This document shows, piece by piece, positions 7,255 to 13,179 of a DNA stretch of 13,179 nt. A model generated the notes under the pieces. That model had not been told where the DNA came from. It made no database searches and saw only the letters and a list, made by a program, of their open reading frames with translations. Within the stretch, counting starts at the first letter, position 1. Every line of letters begins with the position of its first letter. The translations under genes were made by a program, and so were the position numbers. Source of the DNA: a bacterium (GTDB lineage Bacteria > Bacteroidota > Ignavibacteria > Kapaibacteriales > UBA961); the NCBI GenBank assembly GCA_022844575.1, contig JALHLL010000007.1, positions 1 to 13,179 on the forward strand. The letters run 5' to 3'.

Positions 7255-9093
7255 TTATTGCTGTTTTGCTTCAAATCTTACTGTTACTTTCACTTCTTTA
7301 TCTTCCCTTGGGCCGCGTAAAACAATCGCAACGGCTTCATCGCCGGGTTTGTACTTTCCAAGAGCAAATGTATAATCATAAATGTTTTTTACAGTTGTTT
7401 CGCCCAATTTAATAATAACATCATCAGCCAGAATACCGGCTTTTGAGGCTGCACTATTCTCTCTGACACCGGTAATTTTTAATCCTTTAGGGTGGTCGGA
7501 GTAATCAGGAATAACACCGAGTGTTACGCTGAATTTCATCGGTCTCGAAGCATCAGCCGATTGTTTTACTTTAATAAAGTCCGGCATTGCTTTCATTTCG
7601 GCGATGGATGAAACAATATTGGAAACAAATCCTATAACTCTTGCTTCACCTGCATAATTTATTTTATCCCATGTATCGGATGGGCGATGATAATCACTAT
7701 GGAGACCCGTAAAAAAGAACAGAACGGGGCGGTTTTGACCATAGAATGAAGAATGATCGCTGGGGCCGAACCCATCTTCCGATTTGGAAAGTTCAAACTG
7801 ATGAAGTTTTGCAATTGAGTCCACCCAATTTGCCCAACGGCTTGATGAGCCTGTACCATGTGCATTCAGTTTATTATCCTTTAACCGACCGACCATGTCA
7901 AGATTTACCATAGCCGCAATATTATCATTCGGTACAAGCGGATTTTTTACATAATGTGCCGAACCGAGTAAACCCATTTCTTCACCCGAAAACCCCATAA
8001 AAATAACGGGTCTTTCAAGCGGTTGTTTTGCAATTTGAGATGCAATTTCCATCATTGCAGCCGTACCTGATGCATTATCATCAGCTCCGTAATGCGGTAC
8101 GGTTTTTTTACCGGCGTAAAGCGAACCATACTCACCTAAGCCCAAATGGTCATAATGTGCGCCAAGTACAATGTATTCATTGTTTTTTGCAGGATTCGTT
8201 CCACTTACAATACCTATAACATTCGATGTCTGCGACATTTGGGTTTCAATTGCAACTGTTATTTCAACAATAGTATTCGGCAATATGAAACTGCTTGGCT
8301 TTTGTGATGCAATAATGTCTTTCTCCGCGAAAGGCATTTTTCGCTCACGTGGGAAAATTCTGTCCAGAGATGTTCGTGTGCAATGAAGCGCGATAATGCC
8401 TGATTTACCCATTCCCGTTTCATACTTTAACGGCATCAATTGGTCGGCAGAATCGCTTGGTTGGCTAACGAATATAATTGCAGCCGCACCTTTATCACGT
8501 GCCACCGTTGCCTTTGCTCTCAATGAGGAATGCTCTGCAAATTTACTATGAGGATCAACCTTTTTTTCAGGTGTACCACGAATTATGATGAGAATTTTCC
8601 CTTTTGGGTCAATACTTGCATAGTCATCATATCCGGCACTCGGATTCGAAATACCATATCCAGCGAATGCAATTTCACCCGAAACAGTCCCGCTTTCACT
8701 AAAAGCCAAAGGTGTATATTCATTTCCAACTTTCCAACCCATATTTACCGGTTTAACACTTTCAGGTGCTACACCTTGGGGAATTACTTTAATGGCGAAC
8801 TTCGTTTTTGTTTCCGGTTTTATGGTATAACCGACCGGCACTGTAAAGTTCTGAAAGTAATCAGCTCCCAAAGGCATTATTGAATGGTTTTTGAAAAACG
8901 ACGCAATGTATTGTGCCGCCTTCGTGCATCCTTCCGTACCCGAACCTCTTCCTTGTAATTCGTCGGAAGCAAGATATTTAATATGGTCGCGTAATCCGTT
9001 TATCAAGGTCGAATCTTGTGCTTTTAGTAGAAACACAGAAAAAAAACAGAATACAAAAAAGGTAAGCAAAGAGAATTTCCGTGCTGAATTCAT
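7255..9093 (-). CDS. Exported M28 family zinc aminopeptidase with PA and PDZ domains
   Basis: A 612-residue exported metallopeptidase. The signal peptide covers about residues 1-25 (Lys6, hydrophobic core, cleavage near LKAQ). The M28 catalytic domain is split by a protease-associated (PA) domain at about 145-270. By analogy with Aeromonas and Streptomyces aminopeptidases, the two-zinc site is His313 (GAHYDHLG), bridging Asp339 (GADDNASG), general base Glu371 with ligand Glu372 (GFSGEEMG), Asp399 (NLDMVGR) and His469 (HSDYHRPSD); all are intact, so it should be active. A C-terminal PDZ domain spans about 525-608 (GLKITGVRENSAASKAGI, then DVIIKLGE). Such M28-PA-PDZ proteins are common in Bacteroidota and cleave N-terminal residues from peptides in the periplasm or outside. 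It is the first gene of the leftward cluster; the ATG has no Shine-Dalgarno sequence. Confidence 0.93.
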   Translation of the reverse strand: MNSARKFSLLTFFVFCFFSVFLLKAQDSTLINGLRDHIKYLASDELQGRGSGTEGCTKAAQYIASFFKNHSIMPLGADYFQNFTVPVGYTIKPETKTKFAIKVIPQGVAPESVKPVNMGWKVGNEYTPLAFSESGTVSGEIAFAGYGISNPSAGYDDYASIDPKGKILIIIRGTPEKKVDPHSKFAEHSSLRAKATVARDKGAAAIIFVSQPSDSADQLMPLKYETGMGKSGIIALHCTRTSLDRIFPRERKMPFAEKDIIASQKPSSFILPNTIVEITVAIETQMSQTSNVIGIVSGTNPAKNNEYIVLGAHYDHLGLGEYGSLYAGKKTVPHYGADDNASGTAAMMEIASQIAKQPLERPVIFMGFSGEEMGLLGSAHYVKNPLVPNDNIAAMVNLDMVGRLKDNKLNAHGTGSSSRWANWVDSIAKLHQFELSKSEDGFGPSDHSSFYGQNRPVLFFFTGLHSDYHRPSDTWDKINYAGEARVIGFVSNIVSSIAEMKAMPDFIKVKQSADASRPMKFSVTLGVIPDYSDHPKGLKITGVRENSAASKAGILADDVIIKLGETTVKNIYDYTFALGKYKPGDEAVAIVLRGPREDKEVKVTVRFEAKQQ

Positions 9094-9477
9094 AAGGGTA
9101 TATTGTAGATAATATGACGAGATTATACATAATTACATCACAAAAATACTCTCGCATCTCTATAGAAACTGCTTTCTGACACATGCAAAGTTGAAAAAAG
9201 TTGTTAGTAATTGTACAATGAAAAAGTATTCACTAAATATAAGTGTTGGCATTCATTGAAAGCGTGATAGTTTGCAACAGCAAAAAGATGCAACTGCGAG
9301 AATATCCTTTCTACCATTTTTATTTCGAGCATTCAGGGGCAATTTGCCGATTAACTATGCAGGTTCTGTTTTGTGGTTTTCGGGTGAAAAAACTCCTTAT
9401 TCTCTTAGTCCCTAAGGTGATTAAAAGAGTGACATCGTTAAATTATTTGTAAAAAATAAGTTCGGAAAAGGAAAAGT

Positions 9478-9506
9478 TTGTCTAAGAAAAGATATTCCCA
9501 TAAATT
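9478..9506 (+). promoter_or_regulatory. Candidate promoter of the small secreted protein gene
   Basis: TTGTCT at 9478-9483 and TAAATT at 9501-9506 are separated by exactly 17 bp; each matches the sigma-70 consensus at four of six positions. The same bases can be read as a Bacteroidota-type TTTG (9477-9480) with a poor TAnnTTTG. Transcription would start near 9512, right at the hairpin described next. Confidence 0.35.
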
Positions 9507-9511
9507 GCAAA

Positions 9512-9540
9512 GCCATTACAGTTATTAAGTGTGTAATGGC
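9512..9540 (+). promoter_or_regulatory. Perfect inverted repeat in the leader of the small secreted protein gene
   Basis: GCCATTACA (9512-9520) and TGTAATGGC (9532-9540) form a perfect 9-bp stem around an 11-base loop. No T-run follows, so it is not a terminator. It ends 20 bases before the ribosome site. If the promoter candidate is right, the hairpin sits at the very 5' end of the mRNA, where it could protect the transcript; alternatively the DNA is a dimeric repressor's operator. Confidence 0.5.
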
Positions 9541-9560
9541 GAGTTGTTTCACCTTATATT

Positions 9561-9567
9561 AAAGGAG
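9561..9567 (+). promoter_or_regulatory. Ribosome binding site of the small secreted protein gene
   Basis: AAAGGAG lies six bases before the ATG at 9574. It decides the start: the upstream in-frame GTG/ATG region around 9529-9535 falls inside the leader hairpin and would put a non-hydrophobic extension before the signal peptide. Confidence 0.8.
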
Positions 9568-9573
9568 TTATCT

Positions 9574-9843
9574 ATGAAAGCAGTGAAATTCTTTGCCGCA
9601 GCAATTTTGTGCCTCGGCATAGCTGTTGCTCCGGCGAGTGCATGCGATGGTGCTAAAGCTACCAAAGCGGCTTCCAAAGAAGCTTGTTCGAAAGCTTCGG
9701 CAGATGCATGTACTAAAACATCATCGGCGAAAGCAGCTTGTTGCTCAAAAGCTTCTTCTACGAAAGTAACGGAAGCTAAGAGTACAACGACGACAACGAC
9801 CGATACAAAAACAGCATCAACAGACGCTGCACCGAAGAAATAA
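9574..9843 (+). CDS. Small secreted Cys/Lys/Ala/Thr-rich protein (89 residues)
   Basis: The chain begins with a clear signal peptide (MKAVKFFAAAILCLGIAVA, cleavage after PASA near residue 23). The mature part is about 66 residues of very low complexity. It consists mainly of Ala, Lys, Ser and Thr with cysteines at 24, 38, 46, 56 and 57, spaced in loose repeats of the form A-C-S/T-K-A/T-S, followed by a Thr-rich tail containing six consecutive Thr and an end of APKK. Aromatic residues are absent after the signal peptide, so a conventional folded core is unlikely. Cys24 directly after ASA could be lipidated, but the lipobox is poor (Ala at -3), so release to the periplasm is more likely. The Cys/Lys pattern suggests metal or thiol chemistry, but this is speculation. 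It is a stand-alone unit with its own ribosome site and terminator. I do not recognise a family. Confidence 0.82.
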   Translation: MKAVKFFAAAILCLGIAVAPASACDGAKATKAASKEACSKASADACTKTSSAKAACCSKASSTKVTEAKSTTTTTTDTKTASTDAAPKK

Positions 9844-9858
9844 TCTTCGGTAAACGCT

Positions 9859-9908
9859 AAACCTCGTCTCTTTCATTAAATATTGAGACGAGGTTTACTT
9901 TGTTTTTT
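9859..9908 (+). terminator. Rho-independent terminator after the small secreted protein gene
   Basis: AAACCTCGTCTC (9859-9870) pairs perfectly over 12 bp with GAGACGAGGTTT (9885-9896) around a 14-base loop, followed by ACTTTGTTTTTT. It starts 15 bases after the stop codon and separates this gene from the next transcription unit. Confidence 0.88.
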
Positions 9909-10028
9909 CAATCGTGTTACGCGTAAAACACCTTGCAAATCATTGTTAAGGTACTTCCAAGAGAATATTTCTTATCTTACAAATGTATATTCTCAATTTC
10001 CACACGAAAAAATTCAATACCATAAAAT

Positions 10029-10034
10029 AGGAGG
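10029..10034 (+). promoter_or_regulatory. Strong ribosome binding site of the GldM/PorM-like gene
   Basis: A perfect AGGAGG five bases before the ATG at 10040. It fixes the start just before a short cytoplasmic Gly-rich segment and the single membrane helix, and it is the best ribosome site in the window, suggesting high expression. Confidence 0.85.
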
Positions 10035-10039
10035 ACACT

Positions 10040-12217
10040 ATGTCAGGCGGCGGAGCAGGGAAGGTTTATTTCGTATTGTACCTTGCAGTTATTCTTGAAC
10101 TCCTTATCATCATTGTAGAGCGTGATGAAGCTGAGGAGCACTTGGTTAAGAAACAAAAAGAATCAATGAAAATAGTCGAGAGTATTCTCTCGCAACTTCA
10201 GACCGGTGCAGGTTCCGAAGGTATTAATACACGCCCTCAAGACGAGATAGTCCTCACAGAGAAATTACCTCAAGATCAGGTAAAGAACTTCAAAAAGTTT
10301 CGTACTTATTTTATTGAAGTTGGCGTTACCGACGTTGTAGGTTCTGAAAAAGTAGAAGGTTTGGAACCGAAAGAACTCAAAGAACGTGAGAATGTACTTA
10401 AAAAGCTCGCAAATGTTCAAGAGTTACAATATGAGATATATTTTAATTCGAGCAAAGAAGTGGATGTTCCTTCAACTCCATCCGATTCATCGTTCAGAAG
10501 AGTGGACAATAATCCGACAGTTGGTGCTGAAGTGCGTGATAACAATTTGCCCGATGCAACTCCTTGGACATTACAGGCATCACGTAGAATTGAATTGAAA
10601 TTGGATGATATGCAGGATTATCGTAATCCTGTTTATCAAAACTCTACAGTTACGGCAGGTGAAATAACTCGTTATGCTCCGAGTGAGGCAGTTGCTGCCA
10701 ATACTATTTTTCAATATTCGCCTGAAAGAACAGAGAATATTCGCTTACGCAATAATGGTAAACTTGCTAAAAGAGCATTTGTTGTAAACTTTCAGCCGCC
10801 TTCACAACCGGGATGGTATAAACTACGCTTTTACTCCAGAACAAATAGGATTTTGGGTATTGCAAGCGAACAAAACATGTCTGAATTGAATGAAGAAACC
10901 AAAGTAAACATTGGTACCGTTCAATTGAAAGTAAAAGACTTGCAATTAGTTAAAAAAGAACTCGGTCGTCAATTGGAAGAGTTAAAACTCCCTGATGCCG
11001 ATGGACTTGCCAATGGTTCTATTGAGCCAGTTGAGTTCATTACTCGTATCGACGCCGCTAAAGACAATATTAAAGATGATACAGAATTAAAATCTAAGAT
11101 TGATTTATATAGCTATATAGCTCGGTTACTTGCTCCCGGTAAATCCGTCTATTTTCCTCAAAATACAGGTAGTATAGAAATAGATATACGTGTGAACCAA
11201 CCGGATGTACCTGTTGGTAAAGCGATTGTTTCCGACCTCCCGCAAACGGTTAAAGTATTTGATAAACTTTCTAAAGTTGAGATTCCGTTTAAAGTTTCGC
11301 CTGCAAACGGTAAAACCGAAGTTGCGCAAAATCCGGGCGGGGCAACGATTCAAGACGTAGGTGGTGTAGCAAGTAGTGGTGATGAATATCGCCAAGTTCC
11401 TAAGAAAATCGTTCTACCGATTTCAGGCAATTTGACACCGAGAGCCGAACCTTATATTATTGAGGTTAAGCATCGTAATAGCGCGAGCAAAGAAAACGAA
11501 GAACCGGCTATTTGCTCTGTTTATGTCTATAAATCAGAAATTGTAAATGCTGACCAGATAACAAGTTCGCTTGAATCGGGCTGGGGCGATAATATTGAGT
11601 TTACGGCTGAACCTGCTTCCGGTAGTGCTATCAAATCGCAAGAATTTCTTGTAAACATTACAATGGGTGGAAGTCAGAAACCGACCATGCGAAAATTGGC
11701 TATACTTCCAGCTGATAATATTATTATACCACCGAATGTCGAGAAGGTTTCTTGTCAAATAGGTTGGGAAGACCCCTATACCAAAGAGGTAGTAACACTT
11801 TATAGTGGCGAAGGCGAAGTATCCTTAAAGCGTCCATCCGTTATACTTACAAGTATGAAAGTATCTCCTATACAAGATCAGCAAACAGGTGAATTCACGG
11901 TTGAAGGCATACAGATTAAAGCACCGAGTGTCGCCGAAGGTGAAAGAGCGGATATCGGAGCCGTCAATGTTGAAGTAAGCGGTCAAGTGCGAGACATCGT
12001 TTCTAATGAAAGCTATCGTTTGGCTGTTGTGGGAAAACCGACAAAAGTTAATGCTACCGAGTATAGAGTAACATTGAAGTTAACAGGTGGAAAATTCCCA
12101 CTGAAAAAAGGTCAGGTTAAGGGTTCGGCAACAATTGTCGTTTCAGCAACGGCAAGTTCAGGTGGTGCCACCTCGAAACCACGTCAGTCACGTACTAATA
12201 TTAGCGTGAACAATTAA
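10040..12217 (+). CDS. Single-pass inner-membrane protein with large multidomain periplasmic part, GldM/PorM-like architecture
   Basis: This 725-residue protein starts with a short basic, Gly-rich stretch (MSGGGAGK) and one membrane helix (about 9-27, VYFVLYLAVILELLIIIVE). Glu20 lies mid-helix and Glu27 lies at its edge. A charged helical segment follows (28-55). The rest is predicted periplasmic: a mixed region to about 140; beta-rich segments (about 180-280, with QPGWYKLRFYSR); a helical middle (about 290-365, with LVKKELGRQLEELKLPD); then several Ig-like beta modules to the end. GldM/PorM of type IX secretion has the same plan, a short N terminus, one helix with a conserved Glu contacting GldL, and stacked periplasmic domains, but is shorter (about 520) and begins differently; no GldL homologue adjoins. 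I therefore propose a divergent GldM-like subunit and treat this as inference. It is likely cotranscribed with the gene 19 bp downstream. Alternative: an unrelated envelope-spanning scaffold. Confidence 0.8.
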   Translation: MSGGGAGKVYFVLYLAVILELLIIIVERDEAEEHLVKKQKESMKIVESILSQLQTGAGSEGINTRPQDEIVLTEKLPQDQVKNFKKFRTYFIEVGVTDVVGSEKVEGLEPKELKERENVLKKLANVQELQYEIYFNSSKEVDVPSTPSDSSFRRVDNNPTVGAEVRDNNLPDATPWTLQASRRIELKLDDMQDYRNPVYQNSTVTAGEITRYAPSEAVAANTIFQYSPERTENIRLRNNGKLAKRAFVVNFQPPSQPGWYKLRFYSRTNRILGIASEQNMSELNEETKVNIGTVQLKVKDLQLVKKELGRQLEELKLPDADGLANGSIEPVEFITRIDAAKDNIKDDTELKSKIDLYSYIARLLAPGKSVYFPQNTGSIEIDIRVNQPDVPVGKAIVSDLPQTVKVFDKLSKVEIPFKVSPANGKTEVAQNPGGATIQDVGGVASSGDEYRQVPKKIVLPISGNLTPRAEPYIIEVKHRNSASKENEEPAICSVYVYKSEIVNADQITSSLESGWGDNIEFTAEPASGSAIKSQEFLVNITMGGSQKPTMRKLAILPADNIIIPPNVEKVSCQIGWEDPYTKEVVTLYSGEGEVSLKRPSVILTSMKVSPIQDQQTGEFTVEGIQIKAPSVAEGERADIGAVNVEVSGQVRDIVSNESYRLAVVGKPTKVNATEYRVTLKLTGGKFPLKKGQVKGSATIVVSATASSGGATSKPRQSRTNISVNN

Positions 12218-12226
12218 TTAAGCAGT

Positions 12227-12230
12227 GGAG
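12227..12230 (+). promoter_or_regulatory. Ribosome binding site of the downstream signal-peptide gene
   Basis: GGAG lies six bases before the ATG at 12237. It favours that ATG over the GTG at 12225, which would overlap the ribosome site itself. Confidence 0.6.
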
Positions 12231-12236
12231 AAGTAT

Positions 12237-13179
12237 ATGCTAAAAACAAAGGTGAATATGAAAATATCTGTTATGTGTTTATCGGCATTCGTTTCTGCCG
12301 TACTAATGTCAACAATATCCGTTGTAAATGTTCATGCGCAAAAAACGACGGAGATAATGTCTATTCTTAATAAGTTTAAGAATTACCGTTATTCAAATGT
12401 GTCCATTTTCAGTTTCCGTGAGGATGACGGTTCTATTCAAGGTCTTAATATAGCTTTTAGGACCACCGGAACCTACTTTGACTGATTTGGCTAAAGCATC
12501 AAAAAAGAAAGATGATGTTGAAACCCTTGTTCTTGATCCTAATAGCATGGATGAAAAGGAACAAAAGAAACTTTTGGCTGATATTAATAATAAAGCATAC
12601 TATAATTATTATAATGCTAAAGTTGAATGGGAACGCAAACAATTCAAAAAAGCGTTTTTAGTAACAACGCGGTATAAAAGGGGAGAACCATTCAAAGTGG
12701 TTGCCTTATTAACGCAAAAAATGACAGAGAGTTTTTACGGTTTGGAACAGGATTTAGATCCGCCGAGTGATGTGTATCTTGAAAATGCTTTAAGAAAATC
12801 AAGCGCTCCATCGGGTTCATCAGCAGCTACTTTGTATGATTATTGTCAAAATCAAGTTATTCAGGAAAACGTTGCGAATGTAACCTCTGAAGCGCAGGGT
12901 CTTGACGGGAACACTGCCTTTATGGGTAAAGTGTATGGTACCACTTCAATGGTTGATGAGGATAATATTCAACAATACATTCGTATTTCGGAAGGTCAGC
13001 CGCAGGATTACAAAACGGGTGGTGATGAATTAACAATCGGCTTGGTTGATTTGATTCGCTTCCGTCATTATGAAATAGCGCGCGATCCGGTAACTGGTGA
13101 AATCGGCGAGGATTCAACATATAATAAATCCTTACCCAAATACGGTGTGGAGTTAAAGTACGGTTTGGATGAAATAAAC
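12237..13179 (+). CDS. Exported protein of unknown function, reading frame interrupted near 12455, incomplete at right edge
   Basis: The first frame (from ATG 12237) encodes a signal peptide (basic start, MCLSAFVSAVLMSTISVV, cleavage near VHAQ) and about 48 mature residues ending ...GLNIAFRTTGTYFD before a TGA at 12483-12485. From 12454 the +1 frame is open for 242 codons to the window edge and reads like a genuine protein (LLGPPEPTLTDLAKA, then LLTQKMTESFYGLEQDLDPP, and TIGLVDLIRFRHYEIARDP). Dropping one T from TTTT at 12455-12458 joins them as GLNIALGPPEPTLTDLA, so one gene with a single-base insertion is the simplest reading. The downstream part lacks its own signal peptide and has only a weak TTG start at 12478. 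I see no clear similarity to GldN/PorN, although position after a GldM-like gene would suit it. Function unknown; probably works with the upstream protein. Confidence 0.72.

Larger units (their letters stand above)
9094..9573. other. Divergent intergenic region (about 480 bp)
   Basis: No convincing gene is seen on either strand here. The left part should hold the promoter of the leftward peptidase cluster: a perfect TATAAT lies on the minus strand at 9127-9122, about 29 bp before the start codon, but without a recognisable -35 element. A 10-bp palindrome, ATTGTACAAT, lies at 9210-9219 and could be an operator or chance. The right part (9478-9573) holds the promoter candidate, hairpin and ribosome site of the small secreted protein, listed separately. 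A 69-codon frame at 9243-9452 has no ribosome site and an unconvincing composition. Confidence 0.55.

Noticed and set aside
8530..8883. A 117-codon frame antisense to the M28 peptidase
   Set aside because: It lies inside the PA-domain coding region of a clear gene on the other strand; the translation has no domain, signal or ribosome site.
9210..9219. 10-bp palindrome ATTGTACAAT as an operator
   Set aside because: Short and AT-rich, about 115 bp upstream of the nearest start codon; such palindromes are expected by chance, so it is only mentioned in the intergenic entry.
9243..9452. A 69-codon frame in the large intergenic region
   Set aside because: No ribosome site, and the composition does not suggest a real protein.
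12237..13179. Calling the last gene gldN/porN
   Set aside because: Its position after a GldM-like gene is suggestive, but I see none of the GldN sequence features in the 300 or so readable residues, so I left it unnamed.
12478..13179. A separate gene starting at TTG 12478
   Set aside because: It would lack a signal peptide and have only AGGA 15 bases upstream; a one-base frame break in a single exported protein explains both parts better. Translational coupling to the upstream stop cannot be fully excluded.

Overview
The window looks chromosomal and comes from a moderately AT-rich, diderm bacterium, most likely of the Bacteroidota/Chlorobi (FCB) group; a Kapabacteria-, Ignavibacteria- or Chlorobi-like lineage is my best guess. 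The reasons are an Omp85 outer-membrane protein, an exported M28-PA-PDZ peptidase of a type common in that group, a GldM/PorM-like membrane-anchored protein, and several genes without a Shine-Dalgarno sequence beside a few with strong ones. The genetic code appears standard, since genes end with TGA as well as TAA and TAG. I see no tRNA, rRNA, CRISPR array, insertion sequence or phage gene.

Layout. Positions 1-180 (-) hold the first 60 codons of a glycoside hydrolase family 3 protein (NagZ-like) that runs off the left edge. It diverges from murF (351-1727, +), which is followed by a multi-pass membrane acyltransferase (1777-2940, +) and an 84-residue orphan gene (3037-3291, +) closed by a strong rho-independent terminator. 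A three-gene leftward cluster follows. In transcription order it is an exported M28 peptidase with PA and PDZ domains (9093-7255), a BamA/TamA-family outer-membrane protein (7207-4808) and an aldehyde dehydrogenase (4789-3422). About 480 bp of non-coding DNA separates this cluster from the rightward genes. Those are a tiny secreted Cys/Lys/Ala/Thr-rich protein (9574-9843) with its own promoter candidate, 5'-leader hairpin, ribosome site and terminator, then a 725-residue single-pass membrane protein with a large periplasmic part (10040-12217). Nineteen bases later comes a signal-peptide protein (12237 to beyond the right edge) whose reading frame is broken near 12455.

How the genes fit together. 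Most of the window concerns the cell envelope: peptidoglycan precursor synthesis and perhaps turnover (murF, GH3), envelope acylation, outer-membrane protein insertion, periplasmic proteolysis, and a possible trans-envelope complex made of the last two genes. The final pair is the least understood part. Its anchored member has a glutamate in the middle of its only membrane helix and a multidomain periplasmic region, as in the GldM/PorM motor subunit of type IX secretion. However, no GldL-like gene lies beside it and sequence similarity to classical GldM is not obvious by eye.
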